The notes under the pieces are model-generated. The model saw only the letters and a program-made list of their open reading frames with translations. It was not told the origin of the DNA and did not search any database. A stretch of DNA of 64,000 nt from Henricia sp. BOLD:AAB3569. Lineage: Eukaryota; Echinodermata; Asteroidea; Spinulosida; Echinasteridae. The translations under genes were made by a program, and so were the position numbers. The stretch lies in assembly GCA_037783545.1 (NCBI GenBank), contig JBBELK010000383.1, positions 434,001 to 498,000 on the forward strand, read 5' to 3'. Shown one piece after another: positions 42,224-54,620 of the stretch. Every line of letters begins with the position of its first letter. Within the stretch, counting starts at the first letter, position 1.

Positions 42224-42629
42224 TTCCTCCCCTCTGAGATTTGTGACCATATGTTAAACCTAAAATATGTAGTGACACCAGCACTGGAGAAAAACAGTCT
42301 TACATTTTTGTGTTGAACTTTAAACCGTCCCAAAAATCACATTTTACATTATTTTGGTTTTACTCAAACTTTAGCAAAACCGAACTTTCGTTTTCTTTCA
42401 AATTCAAACTTTGATCAAACGCTCCTTACTTTTATGGTTTCAACTCTAACTTTAAAAACTTGACAAAACTATTGTCTACCAAAATTCTGGTTAACTTTAA
42501 GTGTTAAATCCCAATCTTGTTGGAAGTTTTCTAACGCGTTGTGGATAGCATTTGGCATTTCCGGTTTCTGCGCTTTGTGTAGGTTTATCTGCATTGACTA
42601 CAGGAGTCATGGTGCTGATTCTGGCGGGG

Positions 42630-43817
42630 TTACAACTGGCATGGCAAAGTGGGTGCAACCTCAGGGAATGGAAGTACAATGGTCTGTGCAGAGTCCAGTT
42701 GGTCTGAACGCTTACTGGGACCTTTGACCATGTGATCAACGTGTACATAACGATACTGTTCTCCGCATTTCACAACATACGACAGTGGACCAAGACGTTG
42801 TAAAACTTCTGCCTGGACTAATTTATCCTTCCCGCGAAAGTTTTGAACCATCACGAGATCTCCTGGAAAGAATTCGCGAAGCTGAATTTTACCATCGTGG
42901 GCTTGTTTGCTTTGGGCTTGCTTCTGCTCAACTTGTTTGGCCAATAATGGTTTTATCAAACTCAGACGAATTATTGGCTGATATTTTAAGAATAACTCGG
43001 CTGGTGTGCAACCGGTTGAGGTGTGTGGTGTGTTTCTATACACCAGCAGAAAATTTGCAACTCGATGTTGCAAAGTCAGTCCAGAGTGTTGGCTTGTTGC
43101 TAGTGCTTGCTTCAAAATTTGCACACTGAGCTCCGCTGGTCCATTTGTAGCTGCATGGTACGGTGGAGTGAGCTTGTGCTTGATGCCGTTCAATGAGCAA
43201 AAACGCTCAAAGTCTCCTGAGATAAAGGCTGGGCCATTATCTGTTACCAACAGTTCAGGAAAACCATGAGCCGCAAAAATGGGCCGCAGAACCTCAACCA
43301 GTGACTCGGTGGTGATGTTTGGCGTGATGATTACATCAATCCACTTTAAGTAGGCATATTTAAGAACAAGATAATTCTTGCCTTCTTTCTGAGCAAAGTC
43401 TAGGTGGACTCTTTCAAACCGCTTTATAGTTGCCCACTTCCATGGGTGCAAAGGGGCAACCGCTGGACGATTCTTCACTGATGCGCAAACACTGCAATCC
43501 TTTGCAATTTGTTCGAGGTCTGCATCTAGCTTATCCCACCAAAAGTATCCGCGTGCAAGGGATTTCATACGCGTGATGCCTTGATGCTGGTCATGCAACT
43601 CATCCAAAACCCGAGCTTGTAGTGATGCCGGAACACACACACACACACGGAGTCCCCACAATAAGACTCCACACTCAGTTGAAAGTTCATCTTTGCGTTT
43701 CGCATATGGTTGCAATTGTTCATAAATGACTTGAGGCCAGCCAGCCAAAGTGTACTCGTATACACGCGACAACATAGGATCCCTGCGCGTAACTGTTGCA
43801 ATCTCCTCAGCCGTCAC
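42630..43817 (-). pseudogene. Ty3/gypsy integrase, long open frame
   Basis: The open frame is 395 aa. The N-terminal part is VTRRDPMLSRV; the HHCC zinc finger is LHDQHQGITRMK with CSVCASVK; the catalytic core has HLDFAQKEG, VTDNGPAF and HAATNGPAELSV (D, D and E). A linker and a C-terminal domain with PGDLVMVQNFRGKDK and RYVHVDHM follow. Upstream sequence toward 43930 looks like the tail of RNase H/linker but is frameshifted and then cut by the BEL LTR. The frame is intact, but the rest of pol is missing, so it is scored as part of a dead element. Confidence 0.88.
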
Positions 43818-43935
43818 CGAAATCGCTTTTCAATCAAATTGAAGCGAATTCTATTTCATAACATTCGTACAAGTCTTCAGAGGGTTTGCATTCCTTTCCC
43901 GTGATAGGCATGCGGACCACACAATACATTCAAAG

Positions 43936-44864
43936 TGTTGCGGTCAAAAACATCCTCCTGAGAAGTCCTTTCTTGGCTACAGTAGTTTAAGTGCTGTCAA
44001 CAGAGGGCGCTGGACACACACCACATTGCCAAAGAATTCAACTTTAGTTATGACAGTTCTTTAGTGTATCACTATAAAAGTCACCTAATTTACACTTTGT
44101 TTGTAAAGTCCGTCAGCTCAGCAAAGTGAGTGTTTTCCTTATTAGGTTATCCATTAGTTATTGCCCTAGGATAAAGGCAATAAGACAAATTTAAGTTGTT
44201 TTTTCCATGGCAAACAAATGATTAAATTTTTGTGTTTATATGTCCGAGTTTTGGGCAACCACCTTTCATGTAGGACATGTTATGTTACACATGTACCGAA
44301 GTAAGAAATGATGTCTTACATGTATTACTATTATTAGGCACTGGATTATAAGTGTGCATTTAACTAGAAGTCTAGGGTTGGTGACCTGCATTTGTGACAG
44401 CTGGCTATAAGTTTTCACGTACATCCACATTATTTATTCCTTTGTATTGTTTCAGTCGAACCATCAACCATCATCATCAGTCATCAGAGGATATTATCTC
44501 GTCATCATCCCGTCATTGTCAAGTCGTCAATAGGCCTACTGCCATCTTTTGTCAAGTCAAACCATTGTCAAAGGCCTCAAAGGGTCACCGTGTCAATTGC
44601 CAACTTGAACTTTCGTAATTTGTCAATATCGTCATCATTTTGAATCCGTCACACCTTTCTAGTAAATTTGCCATCATTTGAAGACACCAATTGCACAAGT
44701 GTAGAAGACACCTCACACATGAGATATTGTTCGTGATACGTCACCACCAGTGTTTATTCATGTTTGCTAGTCAAGACATTAAAGAGATTCAGAGGACATC
44801 AGATGTGTATTGATTGCTGAGTATTTAGTGACACCAGTCAACATCAAGTAGCTTGGGTGTTACA
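43936..44864 (+). repeat. BEL 5' LTR (929 bp)
   Basis: TGTTGCGGTC...GGGTGTTACA. Includes GGCGCTGGACACACACCACA at about 44006-44026, which is missing from the 3' LTR. A TATA-like stretch (CACTATAAAAGTC) is near 44069. Confidence 0.92.
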
Positions 44865-44909
44865 TTAGTTCGATTTGAGCTTAGTGTGAAGTGTCAACAG
44901 TACATGTAC

Positions 44910-46508
44910 ATGATGGCTACCCCAGACATAAAGGACATTGCTTCTGCACACGGGAATGATTCTGAGCCCCAACAACAAACCATGAAGGAGCTGAAGGCAG
45001 AACGAAGTCAACTCACATCAAATATCACAAAGATTATAAAGGAAGTTAAATCCTTGATGTCTAATCCAGATAACTTTGAAGAAGTTTCTTCCTTGACGAA
45101 ATCCATGGAAGACAATCTCGCCCAGTTCATGGCAGTTCAGACCACATTCATGCAGCACTGACAAGTGAGGCCCAGAAACGCAAGTCAAGAGACTTTCAGA
45201 AAGCAGTTGTTGGTGAAACATCTGAAATTGGTGACATAATTCAAACCTGGCTCCTTGGTGCACAGAAAAAAGTGGAAGACGACCAGAAGCAGGAAACACT
45301 CCAGTATCCTGATTCGTTAAGCCAATTCGGGAGACAAATGGGCCCCGGAAGTACCGTGACAAACCGTTCCATTGCTTCTGGTGCTAAACTTCATGCAGCT
45401 GCAGAAAGGGCAGCTCTGGAAGCGGAAGCTGCAAGTGAAAAGCAACGACAAGCTCTTGAGGATGAAGAGTTAAGGCTACGCCAACGGCGCAGACAGATTG
45501 AGTTGCAGACAAAAATTGCCAGAGCTGCTGCTATGGAAAAGACATATGCTGAGTTCGAGAATATTGAAGGCCACTCAGCACCGGTGAAAAACTCCACCCC
45601 AAATGTCCAGCTTAAGGACAAGCGTGAAGTACATGTACCCAGAACACCTTTGAGAGCCAAAGAAAGTGAGGAGGGTCATGAAGTTGTTGACCTTTCTTCT
45701 CCGATTTCTCCCATCGTTGACAACACAAATGTTGCAGATGTTCTGGCGCAGATGTTTAATACTCGTCAACAGCAGCAACAGTCATTAGTAGACACCTTGC
45801 AGTTGCCGAAGACTGAGCTCATGACATTCAATGGAGACCCCATTGAATACTGGCCATTTATCCGTGCTTTTGAAAACACGGTTGACAGAGAATCAGTCGG
45901 TGATGCAGCGAAGCTGGCTCGCTTGCAGCAGTATTGTACTGGCCCAGCCAAAAAGCTTATCCAGTGTTGTGCAGTCAAGTCTCCAAGTGTTGGCCAAAAA
46001 ACTGCTCAAGGACCGCTTCGGTAATGAATATGACATCTCAGAGGCATGGATAAACAAGATAGTCACCCGACCAGACGTTCGTGACAACAAAGCCTTGCGA
46101 GACTATGCGGATGACTTGCGAAATTGTCGTGAGACTCTCGACACCATGGGAAAGCTAAGTGAAATCAATACCGGCAGGAGCCTGACTCAGATAATTGAAA
46201 AGCTGCCTTGGGATCTACGGAAAAGCTGGCTTAAGAGAGTCCACCATATTAAGACGGTCGTGAGCAAAGTTCCTACCATTGATGATGTTGTAAAGTTTGT
46301 CGCAGTATCAGCAGAGCAAGCCAACGATCCTGTATTTGGCAAGCTAGTCAGCCGAGATGACATGAGCAAGTCACGCAAGAACATTAAGCAACAACCTCAG
46401 TCCAGATCAAAACAGCGATCAACCTTCTCTGTACAGGCACAGCTAGCTTCTGCTCCTTCAGCTGCCATGAAGCGTCAAGCAGCACCCGTGTCGACATCAA
46501 ATTTTTAG
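44910..46508 (+). pseudogene. BEL gag, frameshifted
   Basis: Starts ATG at 44910 or 44913 (MATPDIKDIASAHG). It breaks near 45160 into a second frame with a long Glu/Arg/Ala-rich coiled-coil-like stretch (45400-45560), then a capsid-like region with LMTFNGDPIEYWPFIRAFEN (about 45820) that is typical of BEL gag. It breaks again near 45990, and once more at the T-run near 46503, just before the zinc knuckles. Gag forms the particle that packages the element RNA. The breaks look like single-base indels. Confidence 0.85.
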
Positions 46509-46510
46509 AA

Positions 46511-49500
46511 ATGAAAAACCTCCACACTCATGTGCATATTGTGGACAAGCACATGGGCTGAGGGTTGCTGATAGGCTGAACTTTGTCTTGGGCAAGCAGT
46601 TGTGTGCTAATTGCCTTCAGCCAGGTCATCGCGCCCGTGAATGTAGAAGACAAGCGGTTTGCACTGTGCCAGGGTGTGGACTTAAACACACTAAGTTTCT
46701 ACACCTACCTCGTACGAGGAGTGATGACTCACCTCAGTCGACGTCAAGCGCTTTATCCCATGTGACATGTAGTGCCACTGGGGCCGGCGTCAGTAAAGTG
46801 GCCCTCCCCATTGTTCCAGTCAGGGTGCGACAACATGGAGGTTCCACCGAAGGTGTAATCACTTATGCATTGTTGGACTCTGGTTCAACGCACAGCTTTT
46901 GCTCTGAAGTTTTAAAGGAAAAACTTGGAGTACCAGGAAGGCACGAAAGGATGAGGTTGACAACCCTTGAAAACCACGACACTCCCATTGATACCTTTGC
47001 CGTCACCCTTCAAGTCACCGACATGAATGACGACAACATTCTTGTCATGAAACACGTGCTAACCAGGCCCAAGTTCCACGTCAGTTCTGACTGCCTTGTG
47101 ACCCAGAAAGAGTTGACCGGATGGCCACACTTGCATGATATCCCCTTGCCTGACATCAATGCGAGAGAAGTGCACCTACTCATTGGGCAAGACAATCCAC
47201 TAGCTTTGACACCAAAGGAAGTCCGTGAAGGAGGCCCGGGGACACCCTATGCCGTGAGGACTATCCTAGGCTGGACCTTGAATGGACCGATTGGCTATGG
47301 GCAGACGAAACATGTGGCTTCGCATTTCACAGAGATAGACAGTGACCTCCAGCACTTAGTTGAAAGATTCTGGAAAATAGATGACATTGGAAGTAATGAG
47401 CTCGCCATGTCCATTAGCGACCGGAAGGTAGTTTCCATGTGGGAACAGTCTCTGTGTCTGGACGAAGGTCACTACAGTTTAGACATTCCATTTAAGATCA
47501 GGCCACCCCATCTTCCAGCCAATAAAGTCATTGCCGAACACCTACTGAGACTGCTAGGTAGGCGTCTGAACCGAGACTCTGACATGAGAGAAAAGTATGT
47601 TGCCAGCATGTCTGACCTACTTGTAAAAGGGTACGCAGAGGAAGTACCAGAACAGGAGTTAGACAGGTCTGACGGAGCTGTATGGTATTTGCCACACCAC
47701 CCTGTGGTGCATCCAAGAAAACCTGGTAAAGTGCGAATTGTTTTCGATTGCTCAGCGAAGTACCGTGGAACATCTTTGAATGACAACGTATACCAAGGCC
47801 CAGACTTGACCAACCAGCTCCTGGGAGTTCTCCTTCGCTTTCGTCAAGAAGCCATTGCGTTAATGGCGGATATTGAAGGAATGTTTAACCAGGTGCGAGT
47901 GAATAAGACAGATCGTGACGTCTTGCGATTTTTGTGGTGGAACAACGGTTTTGATGAAGATCCAAAGACATGCCGCATGACGACCCATCTCTTTGGTGGA
48001 GTCTGGTCACCGAGCACTGCCAACTTTGCCTTGAAATGCACAGGACGAGACAACATGGATCGTCGATTCGATTCCGAAACAATCTCCACCATTGACAAGA
48101 ACTTTTATGTGGATGACTGCCTTACATCAGTGGCTACGGCACAGGCCGCTTCACGTCTCATCAGTCAGCTTTGTCAAGCTTTGTCGCTTGGGGGATTTCG
48201 TCTGACCAAGTGGCTCAGTAATTCACGGGATGCTCTGCGAGCAGTTCCAGAAGCCGATCGAGCTAAGGGGGTTCCCACCGTTGACATGGACCGTGAGATG
48301 TTGCCAACCGAACGCGCCCTTGGGGTGTTGTGGGATACTCAAGCTGACATGTTCACTTTCGATGTGTGTTTGAAGGACAAGCCACTAACCCGTAGGGGGC
48401 TGTTGAGCACGGTTAGTTCGCTCTACGACCCGCTTGGCTTTGCTTGTCCCTTTGTGTTGATAGCCAAACTTCTGTTCCAGCAGCTGTGCAGGCTGAAGGT
48501 CGATTAGGACAGTCCCATGCCCGATGATATCGCCCATCAGTGGAATAGCTGGAAGAAAGATTTGCCAAACCTGAAGAGCATGACTGTACCTCGCTGCTTC
48601 AAGCCACTCGGATTTGGAGAGGTCACATGTGCACAACTCCACCATTTTTCCGACGCTTCAGAAAAACGGTATGGTGCAGCGACATATCTACGGATTCAGG
48701 ACACCAGTTGCCAGACGCACTGCCAGTTAGTCATGGCCAAGGCGAGGCTCGCACCAATCAAGACAACAACCATTCCGCGTCTAGAACTCGCGGCAGCCGT
48801 CATATCAGTCAAGCTGGACGAGCTAGTTTGTCAGCATTTGTCGATGCCCCTGGAAGAGTCGATATATTGGACTGACAGTACAATTGTACTGCACTATCTT
48901 CATAATCAGGAGAAGCGTTACCAAGTGTTTGTTGCCAACCGCGTGTCGAGGATTCTGGAACATACTAGTCTAGCCCAGTGGAGATATGTCGAAACCCAAG
49001 CTAATCCAGGCGATGATGCCTCTCGTGGCATGACAGCAGAATACCTTGTCCTGAATGATCGCTGGATTTGCGGGCCACGATTTATATGGGAAGACAAAAG
49101 TGAGTGGCCTCCACAACCAGACTTGAGCCACAAGACACTACCTGATGAAGCCGAAGTAAAGAGGGACACTCTGGTCTACAGTACCATGTCAAAGAAAGAC
49201 GGAACAGACATACTGGCAGCCCTTCTGAAGAAGTTTTCATCTTGGTACCAGTTGAAAAGGGCAGTTGCCTGGCTTCTCAGGGCCAAGGCTATACTCCTTG
49301 CAAGAGTCCAGAAGAAAGAGAGAGATACAGAATTGAAGGGACGTCTGACTGTTAGGGAAATCCTGGCGGCAGAAGATGCCATTGTAATGGCCATCCAGAA
49401 AGACAACTTTGATGACGCCACTCTAAAGTCGAGTAGCTATTGCAAACTCTCCCCATCAAGATTCAGCGATGGCATAATTCGCGTCGGAGGACGCCTTGCT

Positions 49501-50679
49501 AACTCACCCCTGATGTGTAAAGCCAAACACCCCCGATTATTACCAGCGAAACATCCGCTCATTCCCCTGATTGTGAGACACTACCATGTGGCATCAGGAC
49601 ACGCTAGAGCTGAGCGCACGCTCGCAGAAGTTAGACAGCGTTTTGGGATCATCAAGGGCCGTGTAGCAGTCAAATCAGTTGTTTTCAATTGTATACCTTG
49701 TCGTAGAATGAAGGCATCCACAGCGACCCAAGTTATGGCTGATCTGCCTCAAGACCGCGTCACACCAGGCAGTCCACCCTTCACCATGGTCGGCGTAGAC
49801 TACTTTGGGCCGTTTATGATCAAAAGGGCCAGGAGTGAGATGAAGAGGTGGGGTTGCCTTTTCACTTGTCTAGTCACAAGAGCTATCCATCTGGAGGTCA
49901 GCTACACAATGGAGACAGATTCGTTTATAAACGCTCTTCAACGTTTCATCAGTCGCAGAGGTGCACCTGTAGAAATCAGGTCAGACAACGGCACCAACTT
50001 TGTCGGTGGGCAGCGAGAATTGCAACGTGCTCTCAAGAGTTGGAATCAAGACAAGATCTGTGATTATCTTCGTCAAAAGGAGATCCAGTGGGTCTTTAAT
50101 ACACCTGGCGCATCCCACTTTGGAGGCGTCTGGGAGCGCCAAATAAGAACTGTTCGCTTGGTCTTAAATGGTCTTCTTGGGCAACAGAGACTCGACGACG
50201 AAGGGTTGCACACTCTGATGTGCATAGTTGAGGGCATTGTAAATGGTCGTCCCATGACCAAGTTGTCAGAGGACCCTGACGACCCAGAGCCATTGACGCC
50301 CAACCACTTTTTGCTTCTCCGCACAGGCCCACAGTTACCACCAGGAGAGTTCACAAAGCAAGACATCTACAAACGCCGGTGGAGGCAAGTACAGTATCTA
50401 GCGGATGTGTACTGGCGTCGGTGGTCAACAGAATATCTGTCATCTCTGCAGGAACGGCAGCAGTGGTTATACCCGCAGCGGAACATTAGGAAAGGCGATC
50501 TGGTTCTAGTCAAGTATGAAAACTCACCTCGAAACCAGTGGCCGCTAGGTCTGGTCACTGACGTCTATCCAGGTAAAGACGGCAGAGTCAGGGCCGTCCA
50601 GGTGAAAACACGAGGCGGCATATACGACCGACCCATAGACAAACTCTGTCTTCTTGAGGGAGAGGATATGAGACATTAG
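46511..50679 (+). pseudogene. BEL zinc knuckles and pol: protease, RT, RNase H, integrase; one nonsense codon
   Basis: Zinc knuckles CAYCGQAHG and CANCLQPGHRAREC (46535-46645); aspartic protease LLDSGSTHSF (about 46873); RT with ADIEGMFNQV (47865), FGGVWSPST (47992) and YVDDC (48105); RNase H with HHFSDASEKRYGAA (48640), PRLELAAAV (48776) and WTDSTIVL (48869). The integrase has GHARAERT and CIPCRRMK (HHCC, 49600-49710), MVGVDYFGPF (49787), RSDNGTNFVGG (49980) and SHFGGVWERQIR (50116) for D, D, E. It ends at a stop at 50679. The only lesion is an in-frame TAG at 48505-48507 between RT and RNase H, where BEL elements usually carry Trp; the frame continues unbroken after it. Confidence 0.92.
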
Positions 50680-50832
50680 CAGACCGCTTCCAAGAATAAG
50701 ATTGAGAGCTCTTCAGCATTTTCAGCCTTTGAGTAATGGACATCTTCATTTGACTGTTCGGATATTTTGTCGCATTTTTAATTTTTTTTTTTTTTTGTGG
50801 TAATTCCCCTATAAGGTCATTAGGGGCCGGGA

Positions 50833-51732
50833 TGTTGCGGTCAAAAACATCCTCCTGAGAAGTCCTCTCTTGGCTACAGTAGTTTGAGTGCTGTCAACAG
50901 AGAATTCAACTTTAGTTATGACAGTTCTTTAGTGTATCACTATAAAAGTCACCTAATTTACACTTTGTTTGTAAAGTCCGTCAGCTCAGCAAAGTGAGTG
51001 TTTTCCTTATTAGGTTATCCATTAGTTATTGCCCTAGGATAAAGGCAATAAGACAAATTTAAGTTGTTTTTTCCATGGCAAACAAATGGTTAGATTTTTG
51101 TGTTTATATGTCCGAGTTTTGGGCAACCACCTTTCATGTAGGACATGTTATGTTACACATGTACCGAAGTAAGAAATGATGTCTTACATGTCTTACTATT
51201 ATTAGGCACTGGATTATAAGTGTGCATTTAACTAGAAGTCTAGGGTTGGTGACCTGCATTTGTGACAGCTGGGTATAAGTTTTCACGTACATCCACATTA
51301 TTTATTCCTTTGTATTGTTTCAGTCGAACCATCAACCATCATCATCAGTCATCATCAGATATTATCTCGTCATCATCCCGTCATTGTCAAGTCGTCAATA
51401 GGCCTACTGCCATCTTTTGTCAAGTCAAACCATTGTCAAAGGCCTCAAAGGGTCACCGTGTCAATTGCCAACTTGAACTTTCGTAATTTGTCAATATCGT
51501 CATCATTTTGAATCCGTCACACCTTTCTAGTAAATTTGCCATCATTTGAAGACACCAATTGCACAAGTGTAGAAGACACCTCACACATGAGATATTGTTC
51601 GTGATACGTCACCACCAGTGTTTATTCATGTTTGCTAGTCAAGACATTAAAGAGATTCAGAGGACATCAGATGTGTATTGATTGCTGAGTATTTAGTGAC
51701 ACCAGTCAACATCAAGTAGCTTGGGTGTTACA
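50833..51732 (+). repeat. BEL 3' LTR (900 bp)
   Basis: As the 5' LTR but lacking 29 bp between CAGAG and AATTC near 50900, and with scattered substitutions. Confidence 0.92.
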
Positions 51733-51856
51733 CAAAGCATGTATTGTTATTCAAATGAGCCCAAAGGCGTGCTCTGTATATAAGTCCGGGTAGAATGGCA
51801 CAAGCCATCTTTTCTTCGTGTGCACGGAATTGCGGACTGTTCTACTGACTATAACG

Positions 51857-53030
51857 ATGGCCGAGTCCCTGGAAATTGAAGTACATTCGGACTTTGAGTC
51901 CGATTTTCAGCAATCTGGCAGAGTAATTGCAAGTGATAAAGACACCAGCTTAGAAGCTAAGCTTCAAGCAAACTCCGATAACATTACAAAACTGACTGGC
52001 ATCGTCTGTTACTGGCATACAGAACATGCTACTGACTCTACTGAATAAAGACCAGGCTAAAGAAGAAACGAAATCTGAGGTAACGGGTTTTAACACCCTC
52101 GATGAACAAGGTTACTATGACCCTTGTCTGGACTTTGAGCTGAACAGTAACATGACGGCAGACTCTCCTAAGGTTGACAACCAAGGAGATTTTGATATTT
52201 TACCCACTTGTGGGGATTTGTACGAAAGCAACGAGGCCAAAGGCCCTGAAATATTTGCAAATTTGGCAGATCGAGCTATTAAGGCCGTTACACTGCCGAT
52301 TAAAAAGGAAAACTACATTCAGATTGCAGAAAAATATTCTACCCCTGCAAACGCACCTGCGGTGACTGCACCCAGGGTAGATGCGGATTTGTGGAGCACA
52401 ATTCCCGCAACAGCACGCTCAAAAGACGTGGCAACCCAATTTATCCAAAAGCATGTTATCAAGGGTATGATACCATATGTTCATATCATAAATGAACTAC
52501 GTGAAGCAACTAAATCGGGTATCCCAGTTAATTTGGAAAAAATCAAACAGTTTTCCCTAGATGGTATTACCCTATCGGGCAATGCATCATACGATCTGAG
52601 TATGAAAAGACGAGAAGAGTTAAAACCGTGTCTTAACCCTATGTATAGGGGGCTTTGTTCACGTAACACCCCAGTTTCTGATTAATTGTTTGGCCAAGAC
52701 CTTAACGCATCAATGAAACAAGTCGCTGAAGCTTTTAAAGCCGGCAGAAAGCTGACCTATTCAGACAGCAACAAAAGAGGTCATCAGCATCATCGCTATG
52801 CACCATACACACAAAGGGCCAGAGGCTTTCGCCACGGCGGTAACACTGGGCGTGGAGCAAGGGATCAACCCTAAGAACGCTCGTCATATTATGCCAACAC
52901 CCAAAGCGGCTATCGCCGAGGGGGTGCGCCAGGTCGGCATCAGACCAAGTATGCATCGATCTCTCATGACCACACAGAGACAAAAAACTGGTATGTAATT
53001 GACCAATCGTCTTCGGCAAGTGCCGGACGC
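51857..53030 (+). pseudogene. DIRS gag, with frameshift and stops
   Basis: ATG at 51857 (MAESLEIEVHSDFESD). Frame changes near 52020. The main part has GYYDPCLDFELN, FANLADRAIKAVTLP and PRVDADLWSTIPATARSKD, the conserved DIRS gag blocks. In-frame TAA codons occur at 52683-52685 and 52872-52874. The basic, Gly/Arg-rich tail (GHQHHRYAPYTQRARGFRHG) would bind nucleic acid. Confidence 0.75.
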
Positions 53031-54620
53031 TTAAGACTGTACTATGGTAATTGGTCTCAAATCACCTCAGACAGGTGGATATTGGACACCATATCGGACT
53101 GCAAAATCGACTTTGTTCGATGTCCAGTTCAAACATCCAAGCCTAAAAATGTGGTTTTCTCTAGAGAAGAAATCCTTGTAGTGAACAAGGAGATCAAAGA
53201 GCTGCTCACAAAGGGAGCTATTCGACCCATTGATTTATCCGAGTGTCGATTTGTGTCGAACATTTTTATTATTCCAAAAATGTCGGGTGCCCTGAAACCA
53301 ATTATAAATCTGAAAGATTTGAATACCTTTGTAAATTACCAACACTTCAAAATGGAAAATGTGAAATGTGTTAAGGACATAATTCAACATAACGACGTCC
53401 TAACTTCCATCGATTTGAAAGATGCTTATTTTTCAATTCCTATGTGTTGGAATGATCAATCTTACCTGTGTTTTTCATGGGAAAGAAAATTGTACACCTT
53501 TTGTTGTATGCTTTTCGGGTTAAGTTCGGCCCCTCGCATATTCACCAAGGTAATGAAACCTGTGGTAGCATCAGCCAGAAGTAAGGGCATTCGTTTGGTA
53601 ATTTATCTGGACGACATCTTAATCATGGCGTCATCTCCAGAAGAAAGCGCAAAACACACAAAATTTGTTGTGCACTTACTTGAATCCCTGGGATTCATAA
53701 TTAACAGGGAAAAATCCTGTTTAAAACCACAAACTCATTTGCTCTACCTTGGGTTTGAGATTGATTCTATATCCATGACTAGTGTTCCACACTAAAAAAT
53801 GGAAAAATTGAAATTTGAAGGAACTCGATCAAACTATTTCTAAAAAGGTTGTCACTATCCGTCAACTTGCCAAAGTCATAGGTTTGATTGTCTCAACCTT
53901 TGACGCCTTCCCTCAAGGAAAACTACACTTTCGTGAACTTGATTTCGCTAAAACCAGAGCTCTTATGAGAAACAATGGCAATTTTGACAAAACAATTCCA
54001 GTTGAAAATAGCATTGTCCAAGAAATCAGTTGGTGGTTGGCTCTTCCCCCAATAAAGCAAAGTCATATATTAAAATACCATCCATTGATATGGTTATTTC
54101 CACAGATGCCAGCAATACTGGCTGGGGTGCTGTCTCAGAAACGGACAATTCCTACATTCAGGGTATGTGGTCTAAATCTGAACAATTGTTGCATATTAAT
54201 ACGCTAGAATTACTGGCAGTAAAACATTCACTGCCGACCCTCTGCGGAAATCTTTCCGATGCTCATGTTCTGATCAAATCAGACAATAGCACTGCAGTGG
54301 CATATATTTCAAAAAGGGGAGGAACTATTCAGTCCCTGAATGAAATTGCGAAATTTATTCATGAATGGTGCATCGAAAGAAGCATTAATATATCCGCCAC
54401 CCATATTGCTGGTGTAGAAAATGTAATCGCAGACTCCCTCTCTCGAAAGGGACTAACAAAAGACTTAAGTCTAAAACCCTGCCTTTTTGACAAAATTGTC
54501 TACAGAACGATACAACCAGATGTTGATTTGTTTGCATCATATGCACATCATCAATTGAACTGTTACGTTTCGTGGAAAGTAGATCCATATGCCTGGGCCA
54601 TTAATGCCTTTTCATTGTCT
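53031..54620 (+). pseudogene. DIRS reverse transcriptase and RNase H, broken
   Basis: RT: LTKGAIRPIDLSECRFVSNI, LKPIINLKDLNTFV, LTSIDLKDAYFSIPM, LFGLSSAPRIFTKVM and YLDDILIMA (catalytic YLDD, about 53606). A stop at 53793 and a frame change follow. Then RQLAKVIGLIVSTFDAFPQG (connection), a second frame change near 54080, and RNase H with STDASNTGWGAV, LELLAVKHS, IKSDNSTAVAYI and HIAGVENVIADSLSR. After it comes PDVDLFASYAHHQLNCYVSW, characteristic of DIRS elements. Confidence 0.88.

Larger units (their letters stand above)
43936..51732 (+). mobile_element. BEL/Pao LTR retrotransposon, 5-bp TSD CAAAG
   Basis: LTRs 43936-44864 and 50833-51732 begin TGTTGCGGTC and end GGGTGTTACA. CAAAG flanks both sides (43931-43935, 51733-51737). 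Internal gag and pol run on the + strand, and a purine-rich TAGGGGCCGGGA precedes the 3' LTR. The LTRs differ by a 29-bp deletion in the 3' copy plus roughly ten base differences by eye, so insertion is fairly recent. Coding damage is limited to three frameshifts in gag and one nonsense codon in pol. Confidence 0.93.

Noticed and set aside
42785-43269. + strand ORFs opposite the gypsy integrase
   Set aside because: Antisense shadows of the integrase frame.
47010-49421. - strand ORFs opposite BEL pol
   Set aside because: Antisense shadows of a well-defined pol reading frame.
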